Program-made: the position numbers and the translations under genes
Notes under the pieces: model-generated
What the model saw: the letters and a program-made list of their open reading frames with translations, nothing else
What the model was told of the DNA's origin: nothing
The model's database searches: none
Shown here: positions 55,136 through 64,000 of the stretch, one piece after another
Layout: each line of letters starts with the position of its first letter
Numbering within the stretch: the first letter of the stretch is position 1
Assembly (NCBI GenBank): GCA_022376515.1
Contig: WTXI01000015.1
Coordinates: 186,001-250,000 of the forward strand
Direction of reading: 5' to 3'
Length of the DNA: 64,000 nt
From: Lactifluus volemus
Taxonomy: Eukaryota; Basidiomycota; Agaricomycetes; Russulales; Russulaceae

Positions 55136-58100
55136 TCAAGCCTTGGGTTCTATGCTGTAACCAGCCAGCGACATTGTGGACGAGGACGCTGTCAAGGGCC
55201 CAGTCGTTGCTTTAGTAACAGACTTTGAGTTGGGTGTTCCTGGTACCCAGAGCACATTTGGTGGCGTTTCGGGTCCCGGTGTTATGGGTCGTGACGCCGC
55301 AGGTGTGGGAACTTGAGAACGGTTGTGCTCGAGATGCGCACGAACGAGATGGCCAGCAGCGAGGGCGCCAAGGAGGGAGAGTTCGCCTGCCATGACCGCA
55401 GCGGCAATGATACGGGCAAGTTGTCGTGCATTCTGACCAGGTTCCGTCGGATGGGCACCTTTAATCCCTAGCATCTCCAATACAGCTTGCTGAGGGCCGA
55501 GGACGGTGCCACCGCCAACAGTACCAACTTCTATGCAAGGCATTGTGATGGTGACTAGAACATCTTTGTTGTCGTTTGTTCTGGCCTTTCAGTCAGCGCA
55601 CATTCTCGGCAGATATAGCAGAGAAACAGCTCACAATTCCATCAGAGTCATACAGTTAGACGATTCCACATTCTGTGCCGGGTCTTGCCCGGCGGCAAGG
55701 AATATCGCCGTCAAGATGTTTGCGGCATGAGCGTTGAAGCCACCGACTGACCCTGCCATTGCGCTGCCGATTAAGTTTTTCTTCGTATTGAGGTTGCACA
55801 GCGCCTCTGGCGTGGTCTTCAGTACCGACTTGACAACGTGGCCAGGTATGACTGCCTCTGCAACCACACTCTTGCCGCGTCCCTCGATCCAGTTTATGGC
55901 GGCGGGCTTCTTATCGGTACAATAATTACCAGAGAGCGCGAGGACAACCATCTCTGGGAAGTACTTGCTCATAACTCCGAGAGCTTCTCGGTTCCTTTCG
56001 AGATCATATTCATGCCCATTGCATCGCCAGTACTCGTTGCGAATCGCACGAACAACGTCCGGCCTGCCATTGCAGCCTTGAGCTTCTGCAGTTTCGCAAA
56101 GCGCGACGTGCTCTCGAATGCTTCTTTGAGTATTGCACTGCCTTCTGCTGAGTCAATCCAAGCTTTAGCAGCAGCTGCGAGAGCAATCGATGGGAAATCG
56201 ATCGCAGGACCTCGAGTCATGCCGTCGTAGGTAACAACAGTGGCGACACCTCCTCCGGCGTTAAGGGCTTTACAACCACGCGATGTTGAAGCAACGAGGG
56301 TGCCCTCTGCTGTCGCCATGGGAATTGGAAACAGTTCTCCGTCTATCTTGAGCGGACCAGCGATACCGAGAGGAAGAGGAATGTAGCCGACAACGTTCTC
56401 ACAGCAGGCACCCATCACACGAGAATAATCGTAATGTGACAGGGGAATATCGGAGTGTTCCAAAGTCTTGGTTCTCGACGAACGAGCTACGGGCATCAGT
56501 CAACCATGAAAAATTCTTCAAAAAAATGAAAATGCACGTACAGACCAACGCCCTTCGAATTAAAACTGCGCGTTCTAGATCACCTAGAACTTTCTCGAGA
56601 GCATACGCTTGAATTTTACCGTTCTGGGCCAATAGAATAACTTCTTCGTCATTGAGTAGCGAGAGTGATACGGAGACCGGGCGAGGGCCATTCTCAAAGA
56701 TATCAATGCACTCTTCTAGTGACCGCACAGCAGTTGAAGTCTCCTTCGTGCCTGACTCCTCGTCTTGTGAATCTGATTCGTCACCTGTTGTGAACGTGGG
56801 TTGCTGTGCTTTAAGTTTCTGGTCGACTGAATCTAGTAATGACGAGATTCCATTCACGGAGGGCGCTCTGCGGATGGCTGACACAGGGATAGGTCGTACA
56901 ACTGCAGGTGCTGCGGAGTAAGCGACGACACCTTCCGCGCGGTGGTTTGACATGGCAGAAGTAGGTAGAGATGCGGGAGAAGAAATTACTGGTTGTCGCT
57001 CCTGAACTCGGTCGGCATTGAACCGGACGCCTTGAGCCTGTTGAACACTACGGGTAGAACCAGTCCCAGTAGAGATACCCTTGAGAAGGTAGCCATTAAG
57101 TGCGACGCTGACGCCCAGGAGTAGAACAATCCATTTGGACAGGATAGGGTCGCCAACAAGGCGGGTCCATGAAGACATGAAGTTATCAATCATATCATCT
57201 GCATCGTGCTCTTTGACCTTTGACTCTTTATGAAGGTGCGGAGTTATAATGGGTACCATTCGCACGTGAATCGGAGCAGATATGCGCACGATCAACTCTG
57301 ATTCACTATGAAGCGCTGCCAGGCTGGAGAGGGAGCGTTCAATGGGAGGGCTGGTGATGTCGACGGTGCGGAAGGCAGGTGAAGTGTCACTTATATAGAG
57401 TGTGTCCTGGGCTTGTTGAAGGCGAGCCACAGATGGACCAGGTGTGAACGTAGCACACAGGTTCAACAAATGGAGTGAGAGAAATGAGACGATCTACAGG
57501 CAAAGGTTAAGTTTGTAATCAAGCGAACGAAGATCCACCTACCAACAACAACTTCAACGAGCGACGGGATTCTCCTCCTTTCCATCTTTCTCCTTGGTTT
57601 GTGACTTGAGCAGAGAACCCTTTACGCCCAACAGTGCAGCCGAGGTGCGCTGACGCAAAGTGAGTTTTGGCATCTGTAGCTGACCGTTCACAATCACGGG
57701 GGGCTTGACATCCGACATGGATGACCGTCGTGATGACAAGGCGCGGAACATCTTAATGCGGCGTACCTACAACAAAAAGACGTCAGATCACCAGACAAGC
57801 GTCCCCAGAAACCCTATCACGTGATCGATGAAGACCGGACCGTACCTCAATCATAACGTTAAGGATGGCAACATAGAACGTCGCCGTGGCTGCACAGTCT
57901 ACGGTCAAGAGCAGGGCCGCAAGAGCACAGAACTCTTTGAGCCCGCCGACCTTACTGTATGCGCCAATAAGGAGCACAGCAATTTCGAGGGCATAGTCCC
58001 GAATGATGATGTTGCCGACCTTGTCAAGGGCCTCAACAATAAGATCTGGAGCGGGTTTCATTTGACCACGCAGGCGCCCTTCTTGAATGGCGGGTTTCAT

Positions 58101-59200
58101 GAGGTGTGGATGACTAAATACGGCACGGGCGAGGCGAAGGGGTTTCTCGAATCCGACTGTGCAGACCAGGAAAGGTAGAGCTTCAATTAGGCTCACGGGA
58201 TCAAGAGGGATGCGAAGATAGCTAGCAATGGGCAGAGCAACCATGAAAGATAGAGTTGAGGATGAGAGTATTGCTGTAGTTAACCAGAAATTGGAGCCAA
58301 GGCTTCGAGACGCCAGGAAAAGGCGAATGAATGTTGTGTGCATCAATACATATCCAGCAAGGACGAGCAGGATGTCCAGATTATCCGCTTTCTAATGGTG
58401 TAACAGTGAATTCGATTTCAAGGATGACCAGGAAGATTCATGCTGACCTTGGTGAGGTCCCAGAAGCGGACTACTAGAGTACGCGCTGCGTACATGACCC
58501 ATTTGCCGCTCTTCATCTCTGCAAGTGCTTCCTGCTCTGAACTCTCGACAATGTATTTTATAGGACCAAAATCTTCAGAAACCAAGGTGCCTTGCCTCGC
58601 GAGACTGCTGATGAAGTCCTTACGCCCCCCCGCCGCGAATGACAACGTCAGTGTTTCAGATCTCGGGTTGTCTGAGATGGTAGAGAAGAAACAAGTTGAT
58701 TCTCCATCCTGATTATCCGGAACCAAATAACAGATATTCGTGTATGACTTTCCAGAGGACGTGGGAAAACGGTGGGTGAGGAAATGAGTTATGTTTTCCA
58801 AGGAACTAGCGACCTCCGAGGACAGCCTCGAACTGTCAGCAATCTGTATCAATTGGTTAATGCATCTGACATGTAACACGGGACCATGTACACACCTTTT
58901 TGCTGTCCTAGCATCGAAAGACATGATCAATTGTTGTAAGTCGACGGTAGGGCCACGCGAAGACGGATAATCAAGAGCGCCTTTCCATTCGCTTTCAGGA
59001 ACGTTAGTCCATTCATCTCCACGCCAGAGTACATGTGATGGACGTAGAGGTGGAAGAGTAGTTGGGGCGAAGAAGGAAGAATGTTTAATGGCGGAAAGGA
59101 CATGAAAGTATGCGAGTGTGGCGAGAACGAAAAAGAACACGATGGTTTCTATGGGTGATGACGCCGCATGGATCGAGACTGGGCGGATTAGGGCCCGCAT
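55136..59200 (-). CDS. HMG1: HMG-CoA reductase (sterol-sensing domain plus catalytic domain)
   Basis: This is the NADPH-dependent, rate-limiting enzyme of the mevalonate pathway in the ER membrane. The N-terminus [11 protein letters not shown] has a first membrane segment and a lumenal region with [18 protein letters not shown] sequence. The sterol-sensing domain (about 57850-58400) contains [40 protein letters not shown] and [13 protein letters not shown]. The catalytic half has [69 protein letters not shown] and [40 protein letters not shown] and [15 protein letters not shown], with the catalytic histidine, follow. The start at 59200 is the first ATG before the membrane segment. Total length is about 1200 residues with several introns; one holds an ATCACGTGAT palindrome. 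Confidence 0.95.
57816..57825. promoter_or_regulatory. ATCACGTGAT palindrome in an HMG-CoA reductase intron
   Basis: A perfect 10-base palindrome, an E-box extended by AT on both sides. It matches the extended half-sites bound by SREBP-type factors. It lies in the intron between the sterol-sensing domain exon and the short exon at about 57554-57770. The regulatory role is inferred. Confidence 0.4.
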
Positions 59201-60207
59201 TGTGAGCAGACAGTGGAAGGATGCTTTAAAGCTAAGGAAACGAGGGGATTAACAAACTGTTGAAGGCTGACTGGTTAGAAGGAGAGATGACGACTGACCG
59301 TCACTAAGGAGTAAATTCTCTAAGAATAAAAAGGAGGAAAAAAATAAAGTCGTACGATTGAACGAACGAGAGTGGAAAGAGAATGGGAAAGAAGAAAAGA
59401 TAAGAAAGCGGAGTGGGACGACTCGACAGGAACATATTTATTGTGAATTGGCGGGTTTACAAAGACCCCGGAGAGTTGGGGCACAGCGTGACCGCAGTTG
59501 TCGCAAATTACACTACATCCCTACATCGCTCTCCTCGTCCGTATTCCGATCCGTGCACTTCGCTTCTCCCCTTGATATTGATAAAATGTACGGATCTGTC
59601 ATGTCATGGAATTTCTTAAAATATACTACGTATTCTCCCTCCCTTCCATCCCATCTCTCCAACCTTGGGCTCTCTATGCCTCTCAACAGAGAGCCTCTTT
59701 CAATAGTGCTCGGCTCTTTGCATGACTGCAGAGCGTATCAGGTATATGTAAGCGCGTACTTTTCGGTGGAATGTGCCTGGGTTCCCCGTCGCAGGAATGC
59801 TTCCCTCGTGTTTAATGCACTTCTTCTTTTTGGTTTGACTCGAACCCAGTACAGTACAGAGTACAGATCTTGTCGTCATAGTCCCATATCATGCAAACCG
59901 GCTATCTTTCATTCACAAGCAATCCGAATAGTGCGGGAGCAATCCGGTTGCGAGATTATCCGGCAGCGCTATTCGGGGATGACCGGACAAACATGATACG
60001 CCTGTAACACCAACTCCGGGGAACAGACAATTACTCCACTTGTTCTATCCCTTATATTTGCTGTCCTAGTGTCACATTGGCGTCGGACAAGCTTATCTCT
60101 TTCTTCGGTTATCAATCGAACCGGAAGTGCATTGTGTCATGTTGCACACCAATGGGGATTGTATACATGGTCAAAGGTAGGGAGGCAATAGGGTCATATG
60201 GTAGATA
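59201..60207. other. Intergenic region
   Basis: This is the HMG-CoA reductase upstream region and the eL42 3' flank. A long open frame (59358-59996, 212 codons) has no domain and a composition unlike its neighbours, so I consider it non-coding. CTCTCCCTTCCATCCC-type pyrimidine runs occur near 59635-59660. Confidence 0.4.
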
Positions 60208-60870
60208 TTACTGGACCAATACCGAGTACGTTAGTACACTGTATCGAAGGGGTGGCATGAGACTTACGAAAGTGAGTGCCGCGCCCTTCGTTTTCTTCTC
60301 GCCGCCGAGCTCAAAGCTATTAGTGGATTAAGCATCGCGTCAAGGAAGCGAACAAAAGAGGGACGCACTGCTTGCAGCGTTTGAGGGCCAATTGCATCTT
60401 GTATTTGCATACAGTGCATTCTAAACGCAGGACGACTTTCTTGGTCGTCTTTGCCTATTCATCAACGGGCTCTCAATGTACCTGTCATCAACTTCTGGCC
60501 AGAGGCAGAGACATACCTTCTTGTGAAAGACAGGCTTGGTCTGCCCACCGTAACCCGACTGCTTGCGATCGTATCGACGTTTCCCCTGCGCAGCAAGAGA
60601 GTCTTTGCCCTTCTTGTACTGTGTCACTTTGTGGGGACTGCCAGAAGGCGCACTATCAGTCAGAGTGGGGAAAGCATCTATCTTCGTAACATACGTATGC
60701 TTTCTGCAATCCTTGTGTGCACAGACTAACCAAGACATTGTGATTAAACATCTCCGCATTGCGTTCTCAGACGAACTCACATGTCCGACGGGTTCTATGA
60801 TATCAATACGGTCAGTTGCCTATGCAAAGCCGTGTCCTGAAGGGAAAACGCACTTCGGAATGTTGACCAT
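60208..60870 (-). CDS. RPL42: 60S ribosomal protein eL42 (RPL36A/RPL44)
   Basis: eL42 lies at the E-site of the 60S subunit and binds zinc. The splice pattern gives [20 protein letters not shown], then [75 protein letters not shown] and [11 protein letters not shown]. The four zinc-binding cysteines are present (C and C in the first exons, CTVC later). The proline in GGQTKPVF is the form found in cycloheximide-sensitive species. The structure is extreme: exon 1 (60870-60854) has 17 bases, exon 2 (60794-60781) has 14, and the last exon consists of the stop codon TAA (60208-60210) after an intron starting GTAAGT. I see no frame damage. Confidence 0.93.
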
Positions 60871-61477
60871 TTTCGTTAGTGACAAGGCAAGAAGAGAACA
60901 CGGCAGGGTGGGTTGTCTAATGTCAGATCTTTAGAAAACAACGGCATCTTCCGATCGGTTTGTCTACTGCACAGTTTTCTCTTTAAGGTTCAATCCCCGC
61001 CTAATCCACTTGTATTGAAACGCTCAGGTGCAACTGAGTTATACATCGACTTTGACACCACAAAACCTCTTTGTCCCGTTGTTGGGGATCATCAATATAA
61101 TCGTTTAAGTACCTAACAAGTATTTGAGGCTTCAAGGCTTCAAATCGTATCGTACTGGGTCGTATAGGTTCAATCACGTTAGACGTGCAAGATGATGAAT
61201 TTCGGTGTGACCCACAATGTTCACGTGGTGGATATGCCCTCAATGTTACTGGTCTGTCGGGATAACCATATCGTGGTTGTGGAGTGGGATATATTCCAGA
61301 GGACACATAAGCTTACGTTTCAGCGCATCCCTTCAAATGACACGCATTCTTAGAGCTGTCAAGCGCTGGTACGGCGAAACAGAATTGTTCCGGAGGTTGG
61401 TAACAAAGACAGTTCTAAAAAAGCGGAGGAGCTCCGCGTACATCGCAGGACCAGCGTCCATGACAGAATGCAAGGAT
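60871..61477. other. Intergenic region
   Basis: This is the upstream region of eL42 and the 3' flank of NAA15. Several short open frames lack any recognisable feature. No gene is supported. Confidence 0.4.
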
Positions 61478-64000
61478 CTAGCCATCAACCTCTTGTGTGT
61501 TAGTCAGGCTAACCTCATCCGGTGTCTTAAACACTGTTGAGAGGTCGAACTTTTTGTCGCAAGCCAGGCGAAATTCATCGGCTCGTGACGAATTGATATC
61601 TTTCAAGAATGACCACACGTCGAGTGCAATCTATGGACAAGGGCATTGAGCTGAGAAGTGAATGGGGACCGTCGACAATAGCTCACCTTGAAAGGCAGGT
61701 CCACTTCAGGATTCAGAATACTAAACAGTGTCCCTTCAATCTCGTCCTTCGGGCTACCAAGAATCTGCAGACCCTTGGCTGCCGCCAGCACCGCTCTCCC
61801 CTTGGCTGAGTGTCGCTGCAAATACTGTGCGTTGTAAGTTTCCAGTGACATCTCTCGAGAAAGCAGAGTGTCCAAGGCTCCAGAAACCACCGCTACAACT
61901 AGAGGGGGGCTTGACGAGAGAACGGGTTCATCTGGGTCTATGAATTAGCCAGGCTACGAGTGTGTGAGAGAGAAACAGACATAGTTTCCGAAAGTGGAGA
62001 TACCGAACGTGCAATTCAGGATGATCGGCATCGATAGCGTTTGCGTGATTGAGCGCTCTTATGGCTTGTACGTACTTGCCTAAGGTACAATAAGTTCAGA
62101 ACGAGACAGTCGTACTTTCCCGTTAAACGCACCCCGCCGAACCGCGACATCGTAAATTGAGGTCCACGAATCGACATCGCGTAGAGAGAGGCGCAATAAA
62201 GGGTTAACAGTTTCCATGCGCGCTCCAGTGGTTCTGGGCTTGTCAGCAACTTGACACCATCAGGATCGTCGTCCTTCAAGGACGTTAGATCGAGACCTTT
62301 ATCCTCATTTGTTGACGTAGCGTTTGCTGTTGCTGCTGAGTTTGAGAGGTAATCTTCACTGTTTCATGGTTCATTGCCCACCTTTCCTTTGCTCCTCTTG
62401 CCTCTGCTGCGCCTTTTTAGCTTTCTTCTTAGCTTTCTTTGCTTCTTCTGCCGTCAGACCTACGAGACAGTACATCACCTTGTCTAGGCTACAGAAACAG
62501 ACTCCTTACCTGTCGATAACACGTCCTTTGCAAGTGATGGATTGTCAAAGAGTTTAACGTAGATCTAGACAATGCAAAAATGCTCATTTTTTTATTGCCA
62601 GTGCTACCTCCTACCATGGTGGGACTGCACCTGTGAGGCCGATATGGCGGAATGAACGTATGCCGGATGAGACCACAACTGATCCTCCCATGAAAGGAGA
62701 CTAGAAAGTAGTCAGTGACCACATCGATTGATGCCGAAGTACGGACTTGAGGTAGATGTTTATCGTGAACTTCCTTAAGGAATAACCATGGAAATCGAAT
62801 TGATCGTCTTCGAACTCTTCAAAGATCTGCGCATGCAGTGAGAGGAGGGGATCAACACCCCATGGCTTCAATGACAGCTGACCTTCCGAACGGCATGGTA
62901 CTTTTTAAGGGCATGATGAATCTTGCCTTGACGTCGATGTGCATTTGCTTCTTCCGTGAGGTATAGGAGAGACTGCATCTCTTCCAGGTCAGCACCAGGG
63001 CTCACAGCATCCTTCTAGATGATGAGATTAGTAGTGGACGCGAAAAAGACACGCTTGATACCTTCGTAAACAGGCCAAGGGTATCACTAGCTTCTTCGAT
63101 AAGACCAGCTCTAAGCTTGTATTTAGCTGATTTGGTATTCAGGAAGCGATCCTGGCCATCGAGGAGCCGAGCCTCATTGACTGCAGCTGAGGCGCCATGA
63201 AGATCTCCGAGGCGTTTCAAGACACGACCTCTGAGTGTGTGAAGCTCCGGAAGGGTCGGCGTATGGGTAATGGCTGAAGAAAGGACAGACAGTGCACGGG
63301 TATGCTGGCCAACATGAGAGAAGTGCTGAGCGAGGAAGTACAGCGCCCATAGGTAGGTTGTTGGTACATCGCCTTCTGATGTAGCTATGACATCGTCTGA
63401 GGGCTCATCCGGGAGAAGACCTTCTTCTAGTGTTCGTCGGTAGCATTCTACTAGCTCCTCGATGATGACACGCTTTTGTGAGTCATGGTACAAGGGCTTC
63501 AAATCTACAAACAGAGACGGTATGCCTTTTTTCAGAGCGCGCAATATATAAGCGCCTGCTAATGGCTTGAAATCTTCGGCTGGGACCCAAACTGCAATGA
63601 GCAAGATTCATCACAGCTGGCCTTTGACAAACCTGGGACAATCATTAACTCCAGTCGTCTAGGAGCAACAACAGCACGAGGATTCTGTACTGAAAGATCT
63701 CTCAATTGTTGCAGCGCTTTAGGAAGGTCAGCATCTACGACAGATCCTGCGACTGTCAAGTGGTAGTTAATTATCGGCACATGCCAATAAATCGGACAGA
63801 TATCACCGAGTTCAATATTTTTACTACCCAAGTACCCATAATAGTAACTGATGTTATCTGGGTTACGTTGGATGAGAGCACGCCACGCTTGTTCGGCATC
63901 TGCACCTGGTCCCTGTTTTAACAGTAGCCGCGCTGATACACCAAGAGTGTCAATTGATGCATGGCAGATGAAACGATAGACTGTACCTCTGGTCTCCATG
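61478..64000 (-). CDS. NAT1: NAA15/NAT1, auxiliary subunit of N-terminal acetyltransferase A (5' end outside window)
   Basis: NatA acetylates the N-terminus of nascent proteins. NAA15 is its TPR scaffold, which anchors the catalytic NAA10 subunit and the ribosome. The fragment runs from about LLLKQGPGADAEQAWRAL and RNPDNISYYYGYLG through DFKPLAGAYILRALKKGIPS, LFVDLKPLY and SALSVLSSAITHTPTLPELH-like TPR sequence. GRVLKRLGDLHGA, YLTEEANAHRRQGKIHHALK, DQFDFHGYSLRKFTINIYL and the basic KKAKKKAKKAQ motif follow. The C-terminal part has LTSPEPLERAWKLL, then IRALNHANAIDADHPELHVRY and TPDEVSLTNTQEVDG. The stop is at 61478-61480. Several short introns are present. The first exons lie beyond 64000. Confidence 0.92.

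Noticed and set aside
59358..59996. 212-codon open frame upstream of HMG-CoA reductase
   Set aside because: No domain, no intron structure, composition of an AT- and pyrimidine-rich promoter region. Most likely chance.
61478..64000. Generic TPR protein or superkiller SKI3
   Set aside because: The C-terminal LTSPEPLERAWKLL and the basic KKAKKKAKKAQ motif fit NAA15 better.

Overview
The window is nuclear DNA of a filamentous basidiomycete, most likely an agaricomycete. The evidence is dense, intron-rich genes with introns mostly of 45-70 bases, typical fungal orthologues (BIR1 with two BIR domains, YSC84-SH3, a long-form tRNase Z, a SREBP carrying the tyrosine bHLH), two tRNA genes, and remnants of the protein-kinase families that expand in mushroom-forming fungi. 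I did not identify a species. No bacterial features (operons, CRISPR, insertion sequences) are present.

Layout. 0-2.5 kb: the 3' part of an NSUN2/NCL1 tRNA methyltransferase gene, divergent from an EF-hand-like gene whose start codon lies 8 bp away. 2.9-7.3 kb: a decayed UV-damage endonuclease gene (UVE1) and a second copy of its 3' end, with a 49-residue secreted peptide gene between them. 8.1-15 kb: a secreted aspartic protease and MSH2. 16.3-18.7 kb: a small conserved hypothetical gene and a secreted, probably GPI-anchored protein. 18.9-21.5 kb: a junkyard made of a duplicated BIR1 tail fused to a kinase relic, followed by a Ty1/copia relic. 21.7-27.2 kb: intact BIR1 and WAPL, head to head. 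27.3-27.9 kb: a second kinase relic, inverted relative to the first. 28-33 kb: DcpS and tRNase Z, divergent. 33.3-44.3 kb: tRNA-Arg, a C2H2/RING protein, a flavin-dependent halogenase, DMC1 and SREBP. 44.7-54.7 kb: a PARP-type zinc-finger protein, a CBM19-like secreted protein, ribosomal protein eS26, YSC84, a KHDC4-like KH protein and a 3-beta-HSD family enzyme. 54.8-64 kb: an intron-containing tRNA-Lys, HMG-CoA reductase, ribosomal protein eL42 and NAA15 (5' end outside the window).

Functional themes. Several genes serve genome maintenance (MSH2, DMC1, BIR1, WAPL, the UVE1 relic, the PARP-type finger). Others serve tRNA and mRNA metabolism (NCL1, tRNase Z, DcpS, the KH protein). Sterol control is represented by SREBP, HMG-CoA reductase and a 3-beta-HSD-like enzyme. 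A perfect ATCACGTGAT palindrome, a plausible SREBP site, lies in an HMG-CoA reductase intron, and a near match lies just upstream of SREBP itself.

Caution. Several genes, including highly conserved eS26, show isolated one-base losses that break otherwise excellent reading frames. This suggests residual sequencing indels, so some apparent frame breaks are probably technical. The UVE1, kinase, BIR1-tail and copia remnants also carry nonsense codons or large deletions, or lack whole conserved blocks, and are judged to be genuine relics. I did not find a convincing new multi-gene system. The most noteworthy items are the halogenase, the duplicated and inverted relics, the secreted peptide, the SREBP/HMGR sites and the unusual exon structures.
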